Shown here piece by piece: positions 1 through 7,756 of a DNA stretch of 64,000 nt. A model generated the notes under the pieces. That model searched no databases and was not told the DNA's origin. It saw only the letters and a program-made list of their open reading frames with translations. The position numbers and the translations under genes are program-made. Every line of letters starts with the position of its first letter. Positions within the stretch are counted from its first letter, which is position 1. The stretch comes from Nonomuraea harbinensis (lineage in GTDB: Bacteria; Actinomycetota; Actinomycetes; Streptosporangiales; Streptosporangiaceae), in assembly GCF_019396385.1 (NCBI RefSeq), contig NZ_JAHKRN010000018.1, forward strand, positions 1 to 64,000, written 5' to 3'.

Positions 1-21
1 GGGCTGATCACCATCGACTGA
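1..21 (+). CDS. 3' end of an upstream CDS (partial)
   Basis: The first 18 bases read as six sense codons ending Ile-Asp, followed by TGA at 19-21, and a very strong hairpin follows 19 bases later. This suggests the window opens at the last codons of a plus-strand gene. Nothing can be said about its function. Confidence 0.4.
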   Translation, partial: GLITID

Positions 22-39
22 CCGGCCGCCCACCGACCG

Positions 40-73
40 GCGCCGGGACCTCAGCCCCCTGAGGTCCCGGCGC
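40..73 (+). terminator. Strong hairpin terminator after the upstream gene
   Basis: A perfect 15-bp stem (40-54 pairs with 59-73, beginning GCGCCGGGACC) has a CCCC loop at 55-58. It has no U-tract, as is common in high-GC actinobacteria. It sits directly behind the partial upstream CDS and separates it from the methyltransferase gene. Confidence 0.75.
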
Positions 74-193
74 CCGCATCTCCGGGAGGGCGCGAAGTCC
101 TGCGGAACGGGAGCTCTCGGGGCAAGATCGAGACTTGGGATCTTCCTCGCGTTAGGCTCAGTCGCGTACAGCCCCTTCCCGGAAGGCACGACG

Positions 194-985
194 ATGACCG
201 ACGATCCGCTCAGCCGTGTGAACACCGAGATCCCGAGCCCGGCCCGGATCTACGACCTGTGGCTGGGCGGCAAGGACAACTACGAGGTCGACCGCGTCGT
301 CAGCGAGCAGATCCTCCAGGCGGTCCCCGAGCTGCCGATCCTGGCCAAGACGAACCGCGAGTTCCTCGGCCGGGCGGTGCGCTACATGGCCGGGGAGGCG
401 GGCGTCCGCCAGTTCCTCGACATCGGCACCGGGATCCCCACGGCCGACAACACCCACCAGGTCGCCCAGTCGGTCTCGCCCGACTGCAAGGTCGTGTACG
501 TCGACAACGACCCGGTGGTGCTGGCCCACGCGCGGGCGCTGCTGCGCGGGCCGGGGCAGGGCGACACCTGGTTCATCGACAGCGACCTGCGCGAGCCCGC
601 CGAGATCGTGGCCGCGGCGGCCGAGTACCTGGACTTCTCGCAGCCGGTCGGGCTGGTGCTGCTGGGCGTGGTGGAGTTCCTGCCCGACAGCGACCGGCCC
701 AAGGAGATCATCCAGCGACTGATGGCCCCCATGGCCCCGGGCAGTCACCTGGCCATCTCCCACGGCCTGGTCGGCAAGCAGCTGGAGGACGGGGTGCGCA
801 GCTGGAACGAGAGCGGCGCCGTACCGATCACGCTGCGCACGCACGAGCAGCTGACCGGCTTCTTCGACGGGCTGGAACTGCTGGAGCCGGGCGTGGTGGC
901 GCTGCCGCGCTGGCGCCCCACGCCTGAGACGCTCTACGCCGACCGGGAGGCCGTCTACTACGCGGGCGTGGGCCGCAAGCCGTAG
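194..985 (+). CDS. SAM-dependent methyltransferase, SAV2177/DUF574 family
   Basis: Product of 263 aa belonging to the actinobacterial S-adenosylmethionine methyltransferase family PF04672 (Methyltransf_19). The N-terminal signature around residues 14-29, with PSPARIYDLWLGGKDNYEVD, is typical, and a SAM-binding motif FLDIGTGIPT is visible near residue 80. The family folds as a class I methyltransferase, but its substrates are mostly unknown and copies are numerous in each genome. The ATG at 194 is preceded by GGAAGG at a 7-base spacing. The gene ends one base before the convergent NmrA gene, so the two 3' ends abut. Family assignment is firm; the biological role is unknown. Confidence 0.9.
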   Translation: MTDDPLSRVNTEIPSPARIYDLWLGGKDNYEVDRVVSEQILQAVPELPILAKTNREFLGRAVRYMAGEAGVRQFLDIGTGIPTADNTHQVAQSVSPDCKVVYVDNDPVVLAHARALLRGPGQGDTWFIDSDLREPAEIVAAAAEYLDFSQPVGLVLLGVVEFLPDSDRPKEIIQRLMAPMAPGSHLAISHGLVGKQLEDGVRSWNESGAVPITLRTHEQLTGFFDGLELLEPGVVALPRWRPTPETLYADREAVYYAGVGRKP

Positions 986-1807
986 TCAGGAGAACGCGGC
1001 GGCGTTCTCCTCGATCCACTGGCGGAAGGTGCGGGGCGGCCGTCCGGTGACCTGTTCGACGGTGGGCCGCACCGTGCGGCCCACCTCCGGGGTGTCGGCG
1101 CGCACGGTGAGGAAGAACGCGACGTCCTCCTCGGAGTAGCCCTGCCGCCGCCACTCGGCGGTGATCTGCTCGAGGCTCAGCTCGACGAAGCGGATCTCCC
1201 TGCCGAGGACCTCGCCCAGCACCCGTACCTTGTCAGCCGTGGTGAACACCTCCGGGCCCGTCACCACGTACTCCCGCCCGGCGTGCCCCCCGGAGGTGAG
1301 CGCGGCGGCGGCCACGGCGGCGATGTCCGCGTCGTGCACCATGGCGCTCCTGGCCTCGGGGAACCCGTCGCGGACCACGCCCTCCTCCTTGACGGAGCCG
1401 GCCCATTCGAGGACGTTCGACATGAACTCCACCGGTCCCACGAACGTCCACTCCAGGTCGCTCGCCGCGACCGCCTCCTCCAGCGGGCTCCTGGACAGCC
1501 CGCCCTGGAGCACCGTCACCCTGCGCACCCCGGCCTCGACCGCGGCGGCCACGATGGCGGGGCCGTTCGCCAGGGGCGAGTAGTCGGCCCCGTCGAAGGT
1601 GATCAGATGGGCGGCGGTGACGCCTTCGAAGGCGGCGGCCAGGGATCCGGCGTCGGCCAGGTTGCCGGCGACGGCCCGCGCGCCTTCCGGCAGGTTCGCG
1701 CGCGCCGGGTCGCGGGTGAGTGCGCGCACCCGGTGGCCGGCGGCCAGCAGCCGCTCCACGAGCGGGCGGCCCACGTTGCCGGTGGCGCCGGTGACGAGGA
1801 TGGTCAT
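986..1807 (-). CDS. NmrA-like NAD(P)H-binding reductase
   Basis: Product of 273 aa that begins with a Rossmann dinucleotide-binding motif (VTGATGNVGRPLVERLL, residues 5-21), as in NmrA/atypical short-chain dehydrogenases such as NAD(P)H:quinone oxidoreductase QorB. No Tyr-x-x-x-Lys catalytic pair of classical SDRs stands out, so it may act as a redox-sensing or quinone-reducing protein. The ATG is preceded by AAGGAGAT four bases upstream. It is monocistronic, reading away from the VOC gene and colliding with the methyltransferase 3' end. Family call is good; substrate is not predictable. Confidence 0.85.
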   Translation of the reverse strand: MTILVTGATGNVGRPLVERLLAAGHRVRALTRDPARANLPEGARAVAGNLADAGSLAAAFEGVTAAHLITFDGADYSPLANGPAIVAAAVEAGVRRVTVLQGGLSRSPLEEAVAASDLEWTFVGPVEFMSNVLEWAGSVKEEGVVRDGFPEARSAMVHDADIAAVAAAALTSGGHAGREYVVTGPEVFTTADKVRVLGEVLGREIRFVELSLEQITAEWRRQGYSEEDVAFFLTVRADTPEVGRTVRPTVEQVTGRPPRTFRQWIEENAAAFS

Positions 1808-1901
1808 GCGGATCTCCTTCGGTCGGTGACGCCCGAACGGTAGGAGATCTCGCGGTCAGTTCCTGTCCGCGAGCGGGGCCTTTCACCGGGGACGCACCGT
1901 A

Positions 1902-1928
1902 CGGCCGCCCGGCCGGGCCGGGCGGCCG
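1902..1928 (-). terminator. Hairpin terminator of the VOC gene
   Basis: A perfect 11-bp GC stem (1902-1912 with 1918-1928) with a five-base loop lies 15 bases past the stop codon of the minus-strand VOC gene and upstream of the NmrA gene. Confidence 0.55.
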
Positions 1929-1943
1929 GGACCTGGAAGGAGG

Positions 1944-2282
1944 CTAGAGGCCGGGCGCGGGCTGCCAGAGGCTGATGACCGTGCCCTGGTCGTCGGTGCA
2001 GGCGCAGCCGCGGCCCGACTTGCTCTCGTACGGCTCGTCCGTGGTGCCGCCCAGCTCGTGGACCCGGGCGATGGCGGCGTCGAGGTCGTCGACCTTGTAG
2101 TAGAGGTTCGGCTGGGACGACGGGCCGCCGGCGTTCAGGCCCATGGGCAGGGTGCTGTTGGTGACGTGCAGGTACGTCTCGTGCTCGCGCGTGAACTCCC
2201 AGCCGAACAGCGGCCCGTAGAAGGCCGCCGCCCGGTCCAGGTCCTTCACCGACAGGGTGTAGTAGCCGAGCTCGGTAGGCAT
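1944..2282 (-). CDS. VOC (glyoxalase/bleomycin-resistance) superfamily protein
   Basis: Product of 112 aa with a single glyoxalase-like module: beta-alpha-beta-beta-beta units are recognisable from the DLDRAAAFYGPLFGWEF segment (residues 14-30) and the DLDAAIARVHELGG helix. VOC proteins are often metal-dependent and dimeric; the reaction cannot be told from sequence. An upstream in-frame ATG at 2315 exists, but the ATG at 2282 has GGAGG eight bases before it and is preferred. The gene is divergent from an ArsR regulator across an AT-rich island with repeated CAACG/GTTAA elements, so it is probably controlled by that regulator together with the SRPBCC gene. Confidence 0.85.
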   Translation of the reverse strand: MPTELGYYTLSVKDLDRAAAFYGPLFGWEFTREHETYLHVTNSTLPMGLNAGGPSSQPNLYYKVDDLDAAIARVHELGGTTDEPYESKSGRGCACTDDQGTVISLWQPAPGL

Positions 2283-2310
2283 ACGCGAAACCTCCGCGAT
2301 AATATTCAAC

Positions 2311-2366
2311 GACAACGTTAAGCACTAATCTAACCGAGAAGGCAACGATTAACCAACACGTTAACG
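2311..2366. promoter_or_regulatory. Putative ArsR operator region between divergent genes
   Basis: This AT-rich stretch contains related elements CAACGTTAA (2313-2321), CAACGATTAAC (2343-2353) and the 8-bp palindrome CGTTAACG (2359-2366). The last lies two bases from the regulator's TTG start. Spacing and repetition suggest binding sites for the adjacent ArsR-family dimer, repressing both divergent units. This is inferred from position and repetition only. Confidence 0.5.
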
Positions 2367-2368
2367 AC

Positions 2369-2683
2369 TTGGACGCGACGCTGGCCGCGCTCGCCGACCC
2401 GACCCGGCGCAAGGTGATCGACCTGCTGCGCGACGGCCCCCGGCCGGCCGGGGAGCTGGCGGAGGCGGTCAGCATGAGCGCGCCCGCGCTGAGCAGGCAC
2501 CTGCGGGTGCTGCGCGCGGGCGGCCTGGTACGCGCCGAGGCCGGCGGCGACGACGCCCGGCTGCGCGTCTACACCCTGCGGCCCGAGCCGTTCACCGCGT
2601 TGCAGGCCTGGCTGGACCAGGTGCAGGCGTTCTGGGCCGAGCAGCTCGGCTCCTTCAAGGACCACGTGGAGCGCGGCCGGTGA
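2369..2683 (+). CDS. ArsR-family winged-helix transcriptional regulator
   Basis: Product of 104 aa whose whole length is one winged helix-turn-helix. The family start LADPTRRKVIDLL (residues 8-20) is followed by the recognition helix in SMSAPALSRHLRVL and a basic wing. The Cys residues of classical metal-sensing ArsR proteins are absent, so it more likely belongs to the subgroup that accompanies SRPBCC proteins. Start is TTG at 2369 with no Shine-Dalgarno and the operator palindrome directly upstream. Its last codons overlap the SRPBCC start by four bases (GTGA), so the two are translationally coupled. It probably represses itself, the SRPBCC gene and the divergent VOC gene. Confidence 0.88.
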   Translation: MDATLAALADPTRRKVIDLLRDGPRPAGELAEAVSMSAPALSRHLRVLRAGGLVRAEAGGDDARLRVYTLRPEPFTALQAWLDQVQAFWAEQLGSFKDHVERGR

Positions 2684-3099
2684 GCACCGTCAGGGCCGGC
2701 GTCACCGTGCCGGTGGACCCCGCGACCGCCTTCCGGGTCTTCACCGACGAGATCGACGCCTGGTATGTGCGCGGCCGGCACAGCTGGGTCGACCCGGAGC
2801 GGGCCGTCGGCATCCGGTTCCAGCACGGCTACCTGCGCGAGCTGTGGTCCGACGGCGGCCACGTCGACACCGGCCGGATCCTCACCTGGGATCCGCCGCA
2901 CCGCCTGGTCTGGGCCGACCTGATCAACCCGACCGGCCGGATGGAGATCGAGGTCGCGTTCACCGAGGTCGACGGCGGCACCGAGGTGACGCTGGAGCAC
3001 CGGGGGCTCGACACGCTGCCGCCCGACGTGGCCGGGCGGATCCGGCGCGGCTACTCGTGGAACATCGTGCTGGGCTGGTTCGCCCGCCGGTGGGCCTAG
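2680..3099 (+). CDS. SRPBCC (AHSA1-like) domain protein
   Basis: Product of 139 aa with the Activator-of-Hsp90-ATPase-homologue/START-like fold. Residues 6-25 give the first strand and helix (VTVPVDPATAFRVFTDEI), and the central strands read around VGIRFQHG and DPPHRLVWADL. Small bacterial members usually bind hydrophobic ligands or serve as partners of an ArsR repressor. The GTG start at 2680 overlaps the stop of the upstream ArsR gene, a very common actinobacterial pair. Its stop codon shares the palindrome CTAG with the stop of the convergent HTH gene. Ligand unknown. Confidence 0.85.
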   Translation: MSTVRAGVTVPVDPATAFRVFTDEIDAWYVRGRHSWVDPERAVGIRFQHGYLRELWSDGGHVDTGRILTWDPPHRLVWADLINPTGRMEIEVAFTEVDGGTEVTLEHRGLDTLPPDVAGRIRRGYSWNIVLGWFARRWA

Positions 3100-3308
3100 C
3101 GTTTGCCGTACTTCTTGTGCACGGCCTGCTTGGTGACGCCGATCGCGTGCGCGATCTGCGCCCAGGGCAGGCCGGCCACCCGGGCCCGCCGCACCTGGAC
3201 GGCCTCCACCCGCTCGATCTCGCGGCGCAGCGCGGCGGTGGCCTGCAGCGCGCGCAGCGGGTCTTCGTCCTGGGCCTGCCGCACCAGCTCGGCCAGATCG
3301 TCCGCCAT
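3096..3308 (-). CDS. Small helix-turn-helix protein
   Basis: Product of 70 aa, almost all helical. A C-terminal helix-turn-helix is recognisable (VAGLPWAQIAHAIGVTKQAV, about residues 43-62), followed by a basic tail KKYGKR. An acidic N-terminal helix may mediate dimerisation. Proteins of this type resemble Fis/sigma-4-like HTH minimal regulators. It starts three bases after the stop of the upstream hydrolase gene on the same strand, so it can be read as the third gene of the lysE-hydrolase operon, but a TACCTT hexamer six bases before its ATG may provide its own leaderless transcript. Specific targets unknown. Confidence 0.75.
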   Translation of the reverse strand: MADDLAELVRQAQDEDPLRALQATAALRREIERVEAVQVRRARVAGLPWAQIAHAIGVTKQAVHKKYGKR

Positions 3309-3311
3309 GGT

Positions 3312-4040
3312 CTAAAGGTAGTCCAGCAACAGCCGGGTGACCTCCTCCGGCCGTTCCAGAGCGGGCAGATGGCCGGCCCACTCCAGCTCGACCAGCTCGG
3401 CGTCCGCCAGCCGGCCGGCCAGGTGGCGGGCGCCGGCGCGGAAGTACGGCAGGTCGTACGGGCCGGTGACGATCAGGGCGGGCACCTTGATCGCGTCGAG
3501 GTCGTACTCCGGCGAGAACTGCGAAGGCTCGGGGTCGGCGGCCAGCTGCCCCGCGAACGCGTGCCGCTGCATCTCCACCACCCGCCGCCGGGTGGCCTCG
3601 TCCGCCTCCGGCCCGAGCCAGGTGCGGGCGTTCAGCTCGGCGGCGCCCTCGACGTCGCCGGCCTCCAGCAGCCGGTCCTCCTCCTCGCCGAACGCCACCA
3701 CGTCCTCGGTCTCGGGCAGGCCGGAGCCGGGGTTCATGAGCACCAGCCGGGTGGCCAGGCCGGCCAGCTGCAGCGCGACCCGGCACCCGTACGAGGAGGC
3801 GACCAGCGCCGCCCGCTCGACGCCGAGCTCGGCGAGCACCTCGGCCACGTCGCCGGCGTCGCTGTAGGGCCGGTCGGCCTGGTACGGGGTGTGGCCGAAC
3901 CCCCGGTAGTCGACCCTGATCACCTGGAACCGCGCGGCGAGCGCGTCCCACTGGCCGTCCCACATGCCGGCGTCGGCGGCGCTCGACGGCAGCAGCACCA
4001 CCGGCTCGCCCTCGCCCGCCCGCTCGTACCAGATCGTCAT
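3312..4040 (-). CDS. Alpha/beta-hydrolase fold protein
   Basis: Product of 242 aa. The nucleophile elbow is ASSYGCRVAL (Ser around residue 87), preceded by the oxyanion strand VVLLPSSAADAGMWDGQW. A late Asp in VTGPYD and the His in WAGHLPALERPEEV complete a credible catalytic triad. The SxYGxR elbow and short cap are typical of the esterase/haloperoxidase-like group. The ATG at 4040 overlaps the end of the LysE gene by four bases (ATGA), showing translational coupling. A much longer reading of this frame upstream is only the antisense-free extension through lysE and is rejected. The substrate is not predictable. Confidence 0.87.
   Translation of the reverse strand: MTIWYERAGEGEPVVLLPSSAADAGMWDGQWDALAARFQVIRVDYRGFGHTPYQADRPYSDAGDVAEVLAELGVERAALVASSYGCRVALQLAGLATRLVLMNPGSGLPETEDVVAFGEEEDRLLEAGDVEGAAELNARTWLGPEADEATRRRVVEMQRHAFAGQLAADPEPSQFSPEYDLDAIKVPALIVTGPYDLPYFRAGARHLAGRLADAELVELEWAGHLPALERPEEVTRLLLDYL
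3315..3320 (-). promoter_or_regulatory. Candidate -10 hexamer of the small HTH gene
   Basis: TACCTT ends six bases before the ATG at 3308, the spacing expected for a leaderless transcript. It overlaps the end of the hydrolase gene. Confidence 0.4.
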
Positions 4041-4660
4041 CGGCCCTCCAGCGCCAGTCGCACACCCAGCCCGACGAGGACGGCGCCGGACACCTGCTCC
4101 AGCCGCCGCTTGACCGCGGGCCGCCCGAGCAGGTCCTTGGCCCGGGTCACCGCCCACACCAGCAGCCCGTACCAGAGCATGTCGACCAGCACCCAGACGA
4201 CGGCGAGCGTGACCAGGGTGAGCGGCACATCTGCGCCCTGCGGCACGAACTGCGGCAGGAACGACATCGCGAACACCGCCGCCTTCGGGTTGGCCACGCA
4301 CGTGCCGAGCCCCGCCAGGTAGGCGCGGCGGCACCCGTCCACCGGCGTGACCTCGACGGCGGCGGCCCCGCCCTTGCGGGCCTGCCACAGCGCCTGCGCG
4401 CCCATCACCACCAGGACGACCGCGCCGGTGACCCGCATGACGTCGTAGGCGAGCTGTGAGGCGAGCAGCAGCGCCGACAGCCCGAAGGCGGCGGCCAGCC
4501 CCCACAGCAGGATGCCGGTCTCGTTGCCGAGCGTGGCCGCCATGCCGGAGCCGCGCCCGGAGCGGAGCGTCTGGCGCAGGATGACGGCGGTGCTGACGCC
4601 CGGGGCCATCGCCACCAGGACACACGCGCCGATGAACGCTAGGAGATACATACCGGGCAT
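4037..4660 (-). CDS. LysE/RhtB-family amino-acid exporter
   Basis: Product of 207 aa, an inner-membrane protein with about six hydrophobic segments. The family signature APGVSTAVILRQTLRSGRG (about residues 18-37) and the second-half motif GLGTCVANPKAAVFAMSFLP (about 118-137) are both present. LysE/RhtB proteins export amino acids or related small molecules by proton exchange; the substrate here is unknown. It is the first gene of a three-gene unit with the hydrolase and small HTH gene, each tightly linked. No Shine-Dalgarno precedes the ATG at 4660, and an in-frame ATG three codons on is an alternative start. Confidence 0.9.
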   Translation of the reverse strand: MPGMYLLAFIGACVLVAMAPGVSTAVILRQTLRSGRGSGMAATLGNETGILLWGLAAAFGLSALLLASQLAYDVMRVTGAVVLVVMGAQALWQARKGGAAAVEVTPVDGCRRAYLAGLGTCVANPKAAVFAMSFLPQFVPQGADVPLTLVTLAVVWVLVDMLWYGLLVWAVTRAKDLLGRPAVKRRLEQVSGAVLVGLGVRLALEGR

Positions 4661-4681
4661 CGTGCCAGGAACGGGCCCGAC

Positions 4682-5653
4682 TTACTCATACATTTTCCGC
4701 AGCTCCGCCACCGCCTCCACCATGAGAGCGCGCAGTTCGGGCGGGCCGAGCACCTCCACACCCGCGCCCATGCGCAGCAGCAGCCAGCGGGCGTGGGTGA
4801 TCGACTCGACCGGCAGGGTGAGCGTCCGCCACCCCTCGGCGTCGGGCTCGGCGGCCCCGGCCAGGGCGCCCGCCACCACGTCCTGGCCCATCGTGTAGGC
4901 GAGCAGCTCCTCCATGCCGGGGGCGAGCCTGATCTCGGCGGTCGCGGTGTACATCCGTTCGCGGAACTCGGCCGCGTACGCCTTCCAGAACCCGGCCAGG
5001 TCGAAGCCCTCCGGCCGGTCGAAGCGGCCGGGCTCGGCGGCGAGGGTGAGGACGCGCGCCACCCGGTAGGTGCGCGGGCTCTCGCCGGGCGGTGCGGCGA
5101 CCAGATACCACGACCCGCCCTTGAGCACGAGCCCGTACGGGTGGACGAGCCGCTCGACGACCTGCCGCCCCCAGCGCCGGTAGGTCATCCGCAGCGGCCG
5201 CTGCGCCCACACCGCCTCGGCCACCTCGCTCAGGTGGGGCACGTCGTCGGGCCCGCGGTACCAGCCCGGCACGTCCAGCAGGAACCGCTCGCGCATCCTC
5301 GCGGCCTGCGAGCGCGGCTCCGGCGGCAGCGCGGCCAGCAGCTTCAGCTCGGCGTTGGCGGCCAGCTCGGCCATGCCCAGCTCGGCGGCGGGGCCCGGCA
5401 GCCCGGCCAGGAACAGCGACGACGCCTCCTCGGCGGTCAGCCCGTTGAGCCGGGTGCGGTAGCCGTCGAGCAGCTGGTAGCCGCCGGCGGGGCCGCGGTC
5501 GGCGTAGACCGGCACGCCGGCGGCCGACAGGGCCTCCACGTCGCGGTAGATCGTACGGATCGACACCTCGAGCTCCTCGGCCAGCTCGGGCGCGGTCATC
5601 CGGCCGCGCGTCTGCAGCAGCAGGAGGAGGGAGAGCAGACGGCTGGCGCGCAT
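4682..5653 (-). CDS. WYL-domain transcriptional regulator (YafY type)
   Basis: Product of 323 aa: an N-terminal HTH_11/DeoR-like helix-turn-helix (residues 1-60, with MTAPELAEELEVSIRTIYRD), a central WYL domain (about 140-215, with LVLKGGSWYLVA) and a C-terminal WCX extension. WYL domains bind nucleic-acid or nucleotide-like ligands and act as DNA-damage or metabolic sensors. The frame extends further upstream, but the ATG at 5653 is chosen because the protein family begins here and a TACAAT hexamer ends six bases before it. It is divergent from the DeoR gene; the operator between them probably affects both. Confidence 0.9.
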   Translation of the reverse strand: MRASRLLSLLLLLQTRGRMTAPELAEELEVSIRTIYRDVEALSAAGVPVYADRGPAGGYQLLDGYRTRLNGLTAEEASSLFLAGLPGPAAELGMAELAANAELKLLAALPPEPRSQAARMRERFLLDVPGWYRGPDDVPHLSEVAEAVWAQRPLRMTYRRWGRQVVERLVHPYGLVLKGGSWYLVAAPPGESPRTYRVARVLTLAAEPGRFDRPEGFDLAGFWKAYAAEFRERMYTATAEIRLAPGMEELLAYTMGQDVVAGALAGAAEPDAEGWRTLTLPVESITHARWLLLRMGAGVEVLGPPELRALMVEAVAELRKMYE

Positions 5654-5659
5654 GCGCCT

Positions 5660-5665
5660 ATTGTA
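5660..5665 (-). promoter_or_regulatory. Candidate -10 hexamer of the WYL regulator gene
   Basis: TACAAT lies six bases before the ATG at 5653, consistent with a leaderless mRNA. No Shine-Dalgarno is present. Confidence 0.55.
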
Positions 5666-5680
5666 GAGCGCACATTGTCC

Positions 5681-5696
5681 ATGTTTATATGAACAT
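5681..5696. promoter_or_regulatory. Palindromic operator abutting the DeoR start
   Basis: ATGTT (5681-5685) and AACAT (5692-5696) form an inverted repeat around TATATG, immediately followed by the DeoR start codon at 5697. The surrounding 40 bases are the most AT-rich of this region and lie between the divergent WYL and DeoR genes. Probably an autoregulatory DeoR site that blocks its own promoter. Confidence 0.5.
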
Positions 5697-6458
5697 ATGG
5701 ATCGTTTACATCGCATACTCAACGCCCTGCGGACGAACGACACCGTCTCCGTCGCCGAGCTGGCCGAGGAGCACGGGGTGTCGGAGATGACGATCAGGCG
5801 CGACCTGGAGGAGCTGTCCCAGCAGGGGGTGGTGCGGCGGATCAGGGGCGGCGCGCTGTCGCTGCTGCTGCGCGGCGAGGAGCCGCCTTACGCGCTCAGG
5901 GAGCGGGAGGCGGTGGAGGCCAAGCGGCGCATCGGCGCCGAGGCGGCCTCGCTGATCGCCGACGGGGAGGCGGTGGTGCTCGACGGCGGCACCACGGCGG
6001 CCGAGGTGGGGCGGGCGCTGGTGGACCGCCGGCTGACCGTGGTGCCGCTGGCGCTGCAGGTGGTGTCGCTGCTGTCGGCGGCGCCGCGGGTGCGGCTGGT
6101 GCTGCCCGGCGGCGAAGTGCGGCCGGGCGAGCTGAACTTCATGGGCCCGCTGGCCGAGACGTCCATCGGGGCGCTGCGGTTCGACACGGCGGTGGTGGGC
6201 TGCTGCGGGCTGTCGGCCGCGCAGGGGCTGACCGCGCACGACCTGCCGGAGGTGGCGATCAAGCGGGCGGCGATCGCGTCGGCCCGGCGGGTGATCGCGG
6301 TGTGCGACTCGGGCAAGTTCGCGCGCACGGCGTTCGGCGCGGTGTGCCCGATCTCGCGGCTGGACGTGGTCGTGACGGACGACGGGATCCCCCGCGAGGA
6401 GCACGACGCCCTCCTCGCGGCAGGGGTCACGGTCCGCGTCGTCCAGGAACCCTCGTGA
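5697..6458 (+). CDS. DeoR/GlpR-family transcriptional repressor
   Basis: Product of 253 aa. The N-terminal DeoR helix-turn-helix is clear (VAELAEEHGVSEMTIRRDLE, about residues 19-38), followed by the DeoR sensor domain related to ribose-5-phosphate isomerase, with VVLDGGTTAAEVGRAL (about 92-107) and the conserved VVGCCGLS segment. Such repressors release DNA upon binding phosphorylated sugars or sugar alcohols. The ATG at 5697 has no Shine-Dalgarno and touches an operator-like palindrome, suggesting leaderless expression and autoregulation. Its stop overlaps the GTG start of the MFS gene by four bases, so the transporter is the likely regulated target. The inducing sugar is unknown. Confidence 0.92.
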   Translation: MDRLHRILNALRTNDTVSVAELAEEHGVSEMTIRRDLEELSQQGVVRRIRGGALSLLLRGEEPPYALREREAVEAKRRIGAEAASLIADGEAVVLDGGTTAAEVGRALVDRRLTVVPLALQVVSLLSAAPRVRLVLPGGEVRPGELNFMGPLAETSIGALRFDTAVVGCCGLSAAQGLTAHDLPEVAIKRAAIASARRVIAVCDSGKFARTAFGAVCPISRLDVVVTDDGIPREEHDALLAAGVTVRVVQEPS

Positions 6459-7726
6459 CCGCCACACCCGGCCGCGCCCCCCGGCCCCCGGAAAACCCCG
6501 AGACCGCCGCACCCGGCCACAACCCCCGATCTCGCCAGAACCCCGCGACCGATCCGGTGGTAAGTGGCGGTGCGGGAGGCGGGGACACGGGCCTCGACCC
6601 GGGCGACGTCCGGCGCGCCAGGGTCGCCGTCTACCTGCTGTTCCTGCTGGCGGGGGCCGCGATAGGCACCTGGACGGCCCGGATCCCGGCCATCAAGCAG
6701 GACCTCGGGCTCGGCGAGGGCGAGCTGAGCCTCGCGCTGCTGGGGCTGGCGGCCGGCGCGATGGCGGGCATGCAGGCGGTCGGCCGGCTGGTGGACCGGT
6801 TCGGCAGCGCCCGTGTGATGATCCCCGCCGCGCTGCTGCACGGCCCCGCCCTGGTCGCCCCCGCGTACGCGGTGAACCTGGCGACGCTGGCGCTGGCCCT
6901 GCTGGCCTTCGGCGCGGTGCACGGCGTGCTGGACGTGTCCATGAACGCCAACGCGGTGGTGGTGGAGCGGGCGTGGGGGCGGCGCGTCATGTCCTCCTTC
7001 CACGCCGTCTTCAGCCTCGGCGGGTTCGCGGGCGCCGCCGCCGGCGGGGTGTTCGCGCAGGCCGGCCTCTCCCCCGCGGTCACGTTCTGGTCGGCAGGCG
7101 CGGCGATCACCGCGCTCGCGCTGTGGGCGTCGCTGTGGGCGCTGCGCCCGCCGCCGGTCAGGGAGCCCGCCGGGCCGGGGAGCCGGCCGAAGGGGATCGT
7201 GTTCCTGGGCGTGCTGGCGTTCTGCTGCCTGGTCGGCGAGGGCGCGGCGGCCGACTGGAGCGCGGTCTACCTGCGCGAGCACATGGGAACCGCGGCCGGC
7301 TTCGCCGCCGCCGGTTACGCCGCCTTCTCCATCATGATGACGGCGGGCCGCCTGGCGGGCGACCGGCTGGCGGCCAGGTTCGGCCCGGTGCCGCTGGTCC
7401 GGGCGTGCGGCCTGCTGGCGGCGGCCGGGCTCGGGATGGCGCTGCTCGTCGGCCACCCGGTGGCGGGCGTGGCGGGGTTCGGCCTGTTCGGGGCCGGGCT
7501 GTCGTGCATCGTGCCGCAGGTTTTCTCGGCGGCCGGGCACCGCGACCCGGCCTTCGCGGGCCGGGCCCTGGCCAGGACGGCGAGCATCGGCTACCTGGGC
7601 TTCCTGTCGGGCCCGGTGCTCATCGGCGCCGCCGCCGAGCTGGCCGGCCTGCCCCGGGCCCTGGCCATCCCCGCGATCCTGGCCGCCTTCGTCGCCCTCG
7701 CCGCCGCCGCCCTGCGCGCCCGCTGA
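6455..7726 (+). CDS. MFS transporter, YbjJ-like
   Basis: Product of 423 aa with about twelve membrane segments after a 50-residue polar, Pro-rich N-terminus. The segment GTWTARIPAIKQDLGLGEGE and the motif LDVSMNANAVVVER in the fourth helix region are characteristic of the YbjJ group of major facilitator proteins. The GTG start overlaps the DeoR stop (GTGA) and is preceded by AGGAA at a five-base spacing. The coupling suggests transport of the sugar, or a derivative, sensed by the DeoR repressor. The direction of transport is not clear from sequence. Confidence 0.88.
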   Translation: MTATPGRAPRPPENPETAAPGHNPRSRQNPATDPVVSGGAGGGDTGLDPGDVRRARVAVYLLFLLAGAAIGTWTARIPAIKQDLGLGEGELSLALLGLAAGAMAGMQAVGRLVDRFGSARVMIPAALLHGPALVAPAYAVNLATLALALLAFGAVHGVLDVSMNANAVVVERAWGRRVMSSFHAVFSLGGFAGAAAGGVFAQAGLSPAVTFWSAGAAITALALWASLWALRPPPVREPAGPGSRPKGIVFLGVLAFCCLVGEGAAADWSAVYLREHMGTAAGFAAAGYAAFSIMMTAGRLAGDRLAARFGPVPLVRACGLLAAAGLGMALLVGHPVAGVAGFGLFGAGLSCIVPQVFSAAGHRDPAFAGRALARTASIGYLGFLSGPVLIGAAAELAGLPRALAIPAILAAFVALAAAALRAR

Positions 7727-7756
7727 CGGTGTCCGTACGAACGTGTCACCTGATCG

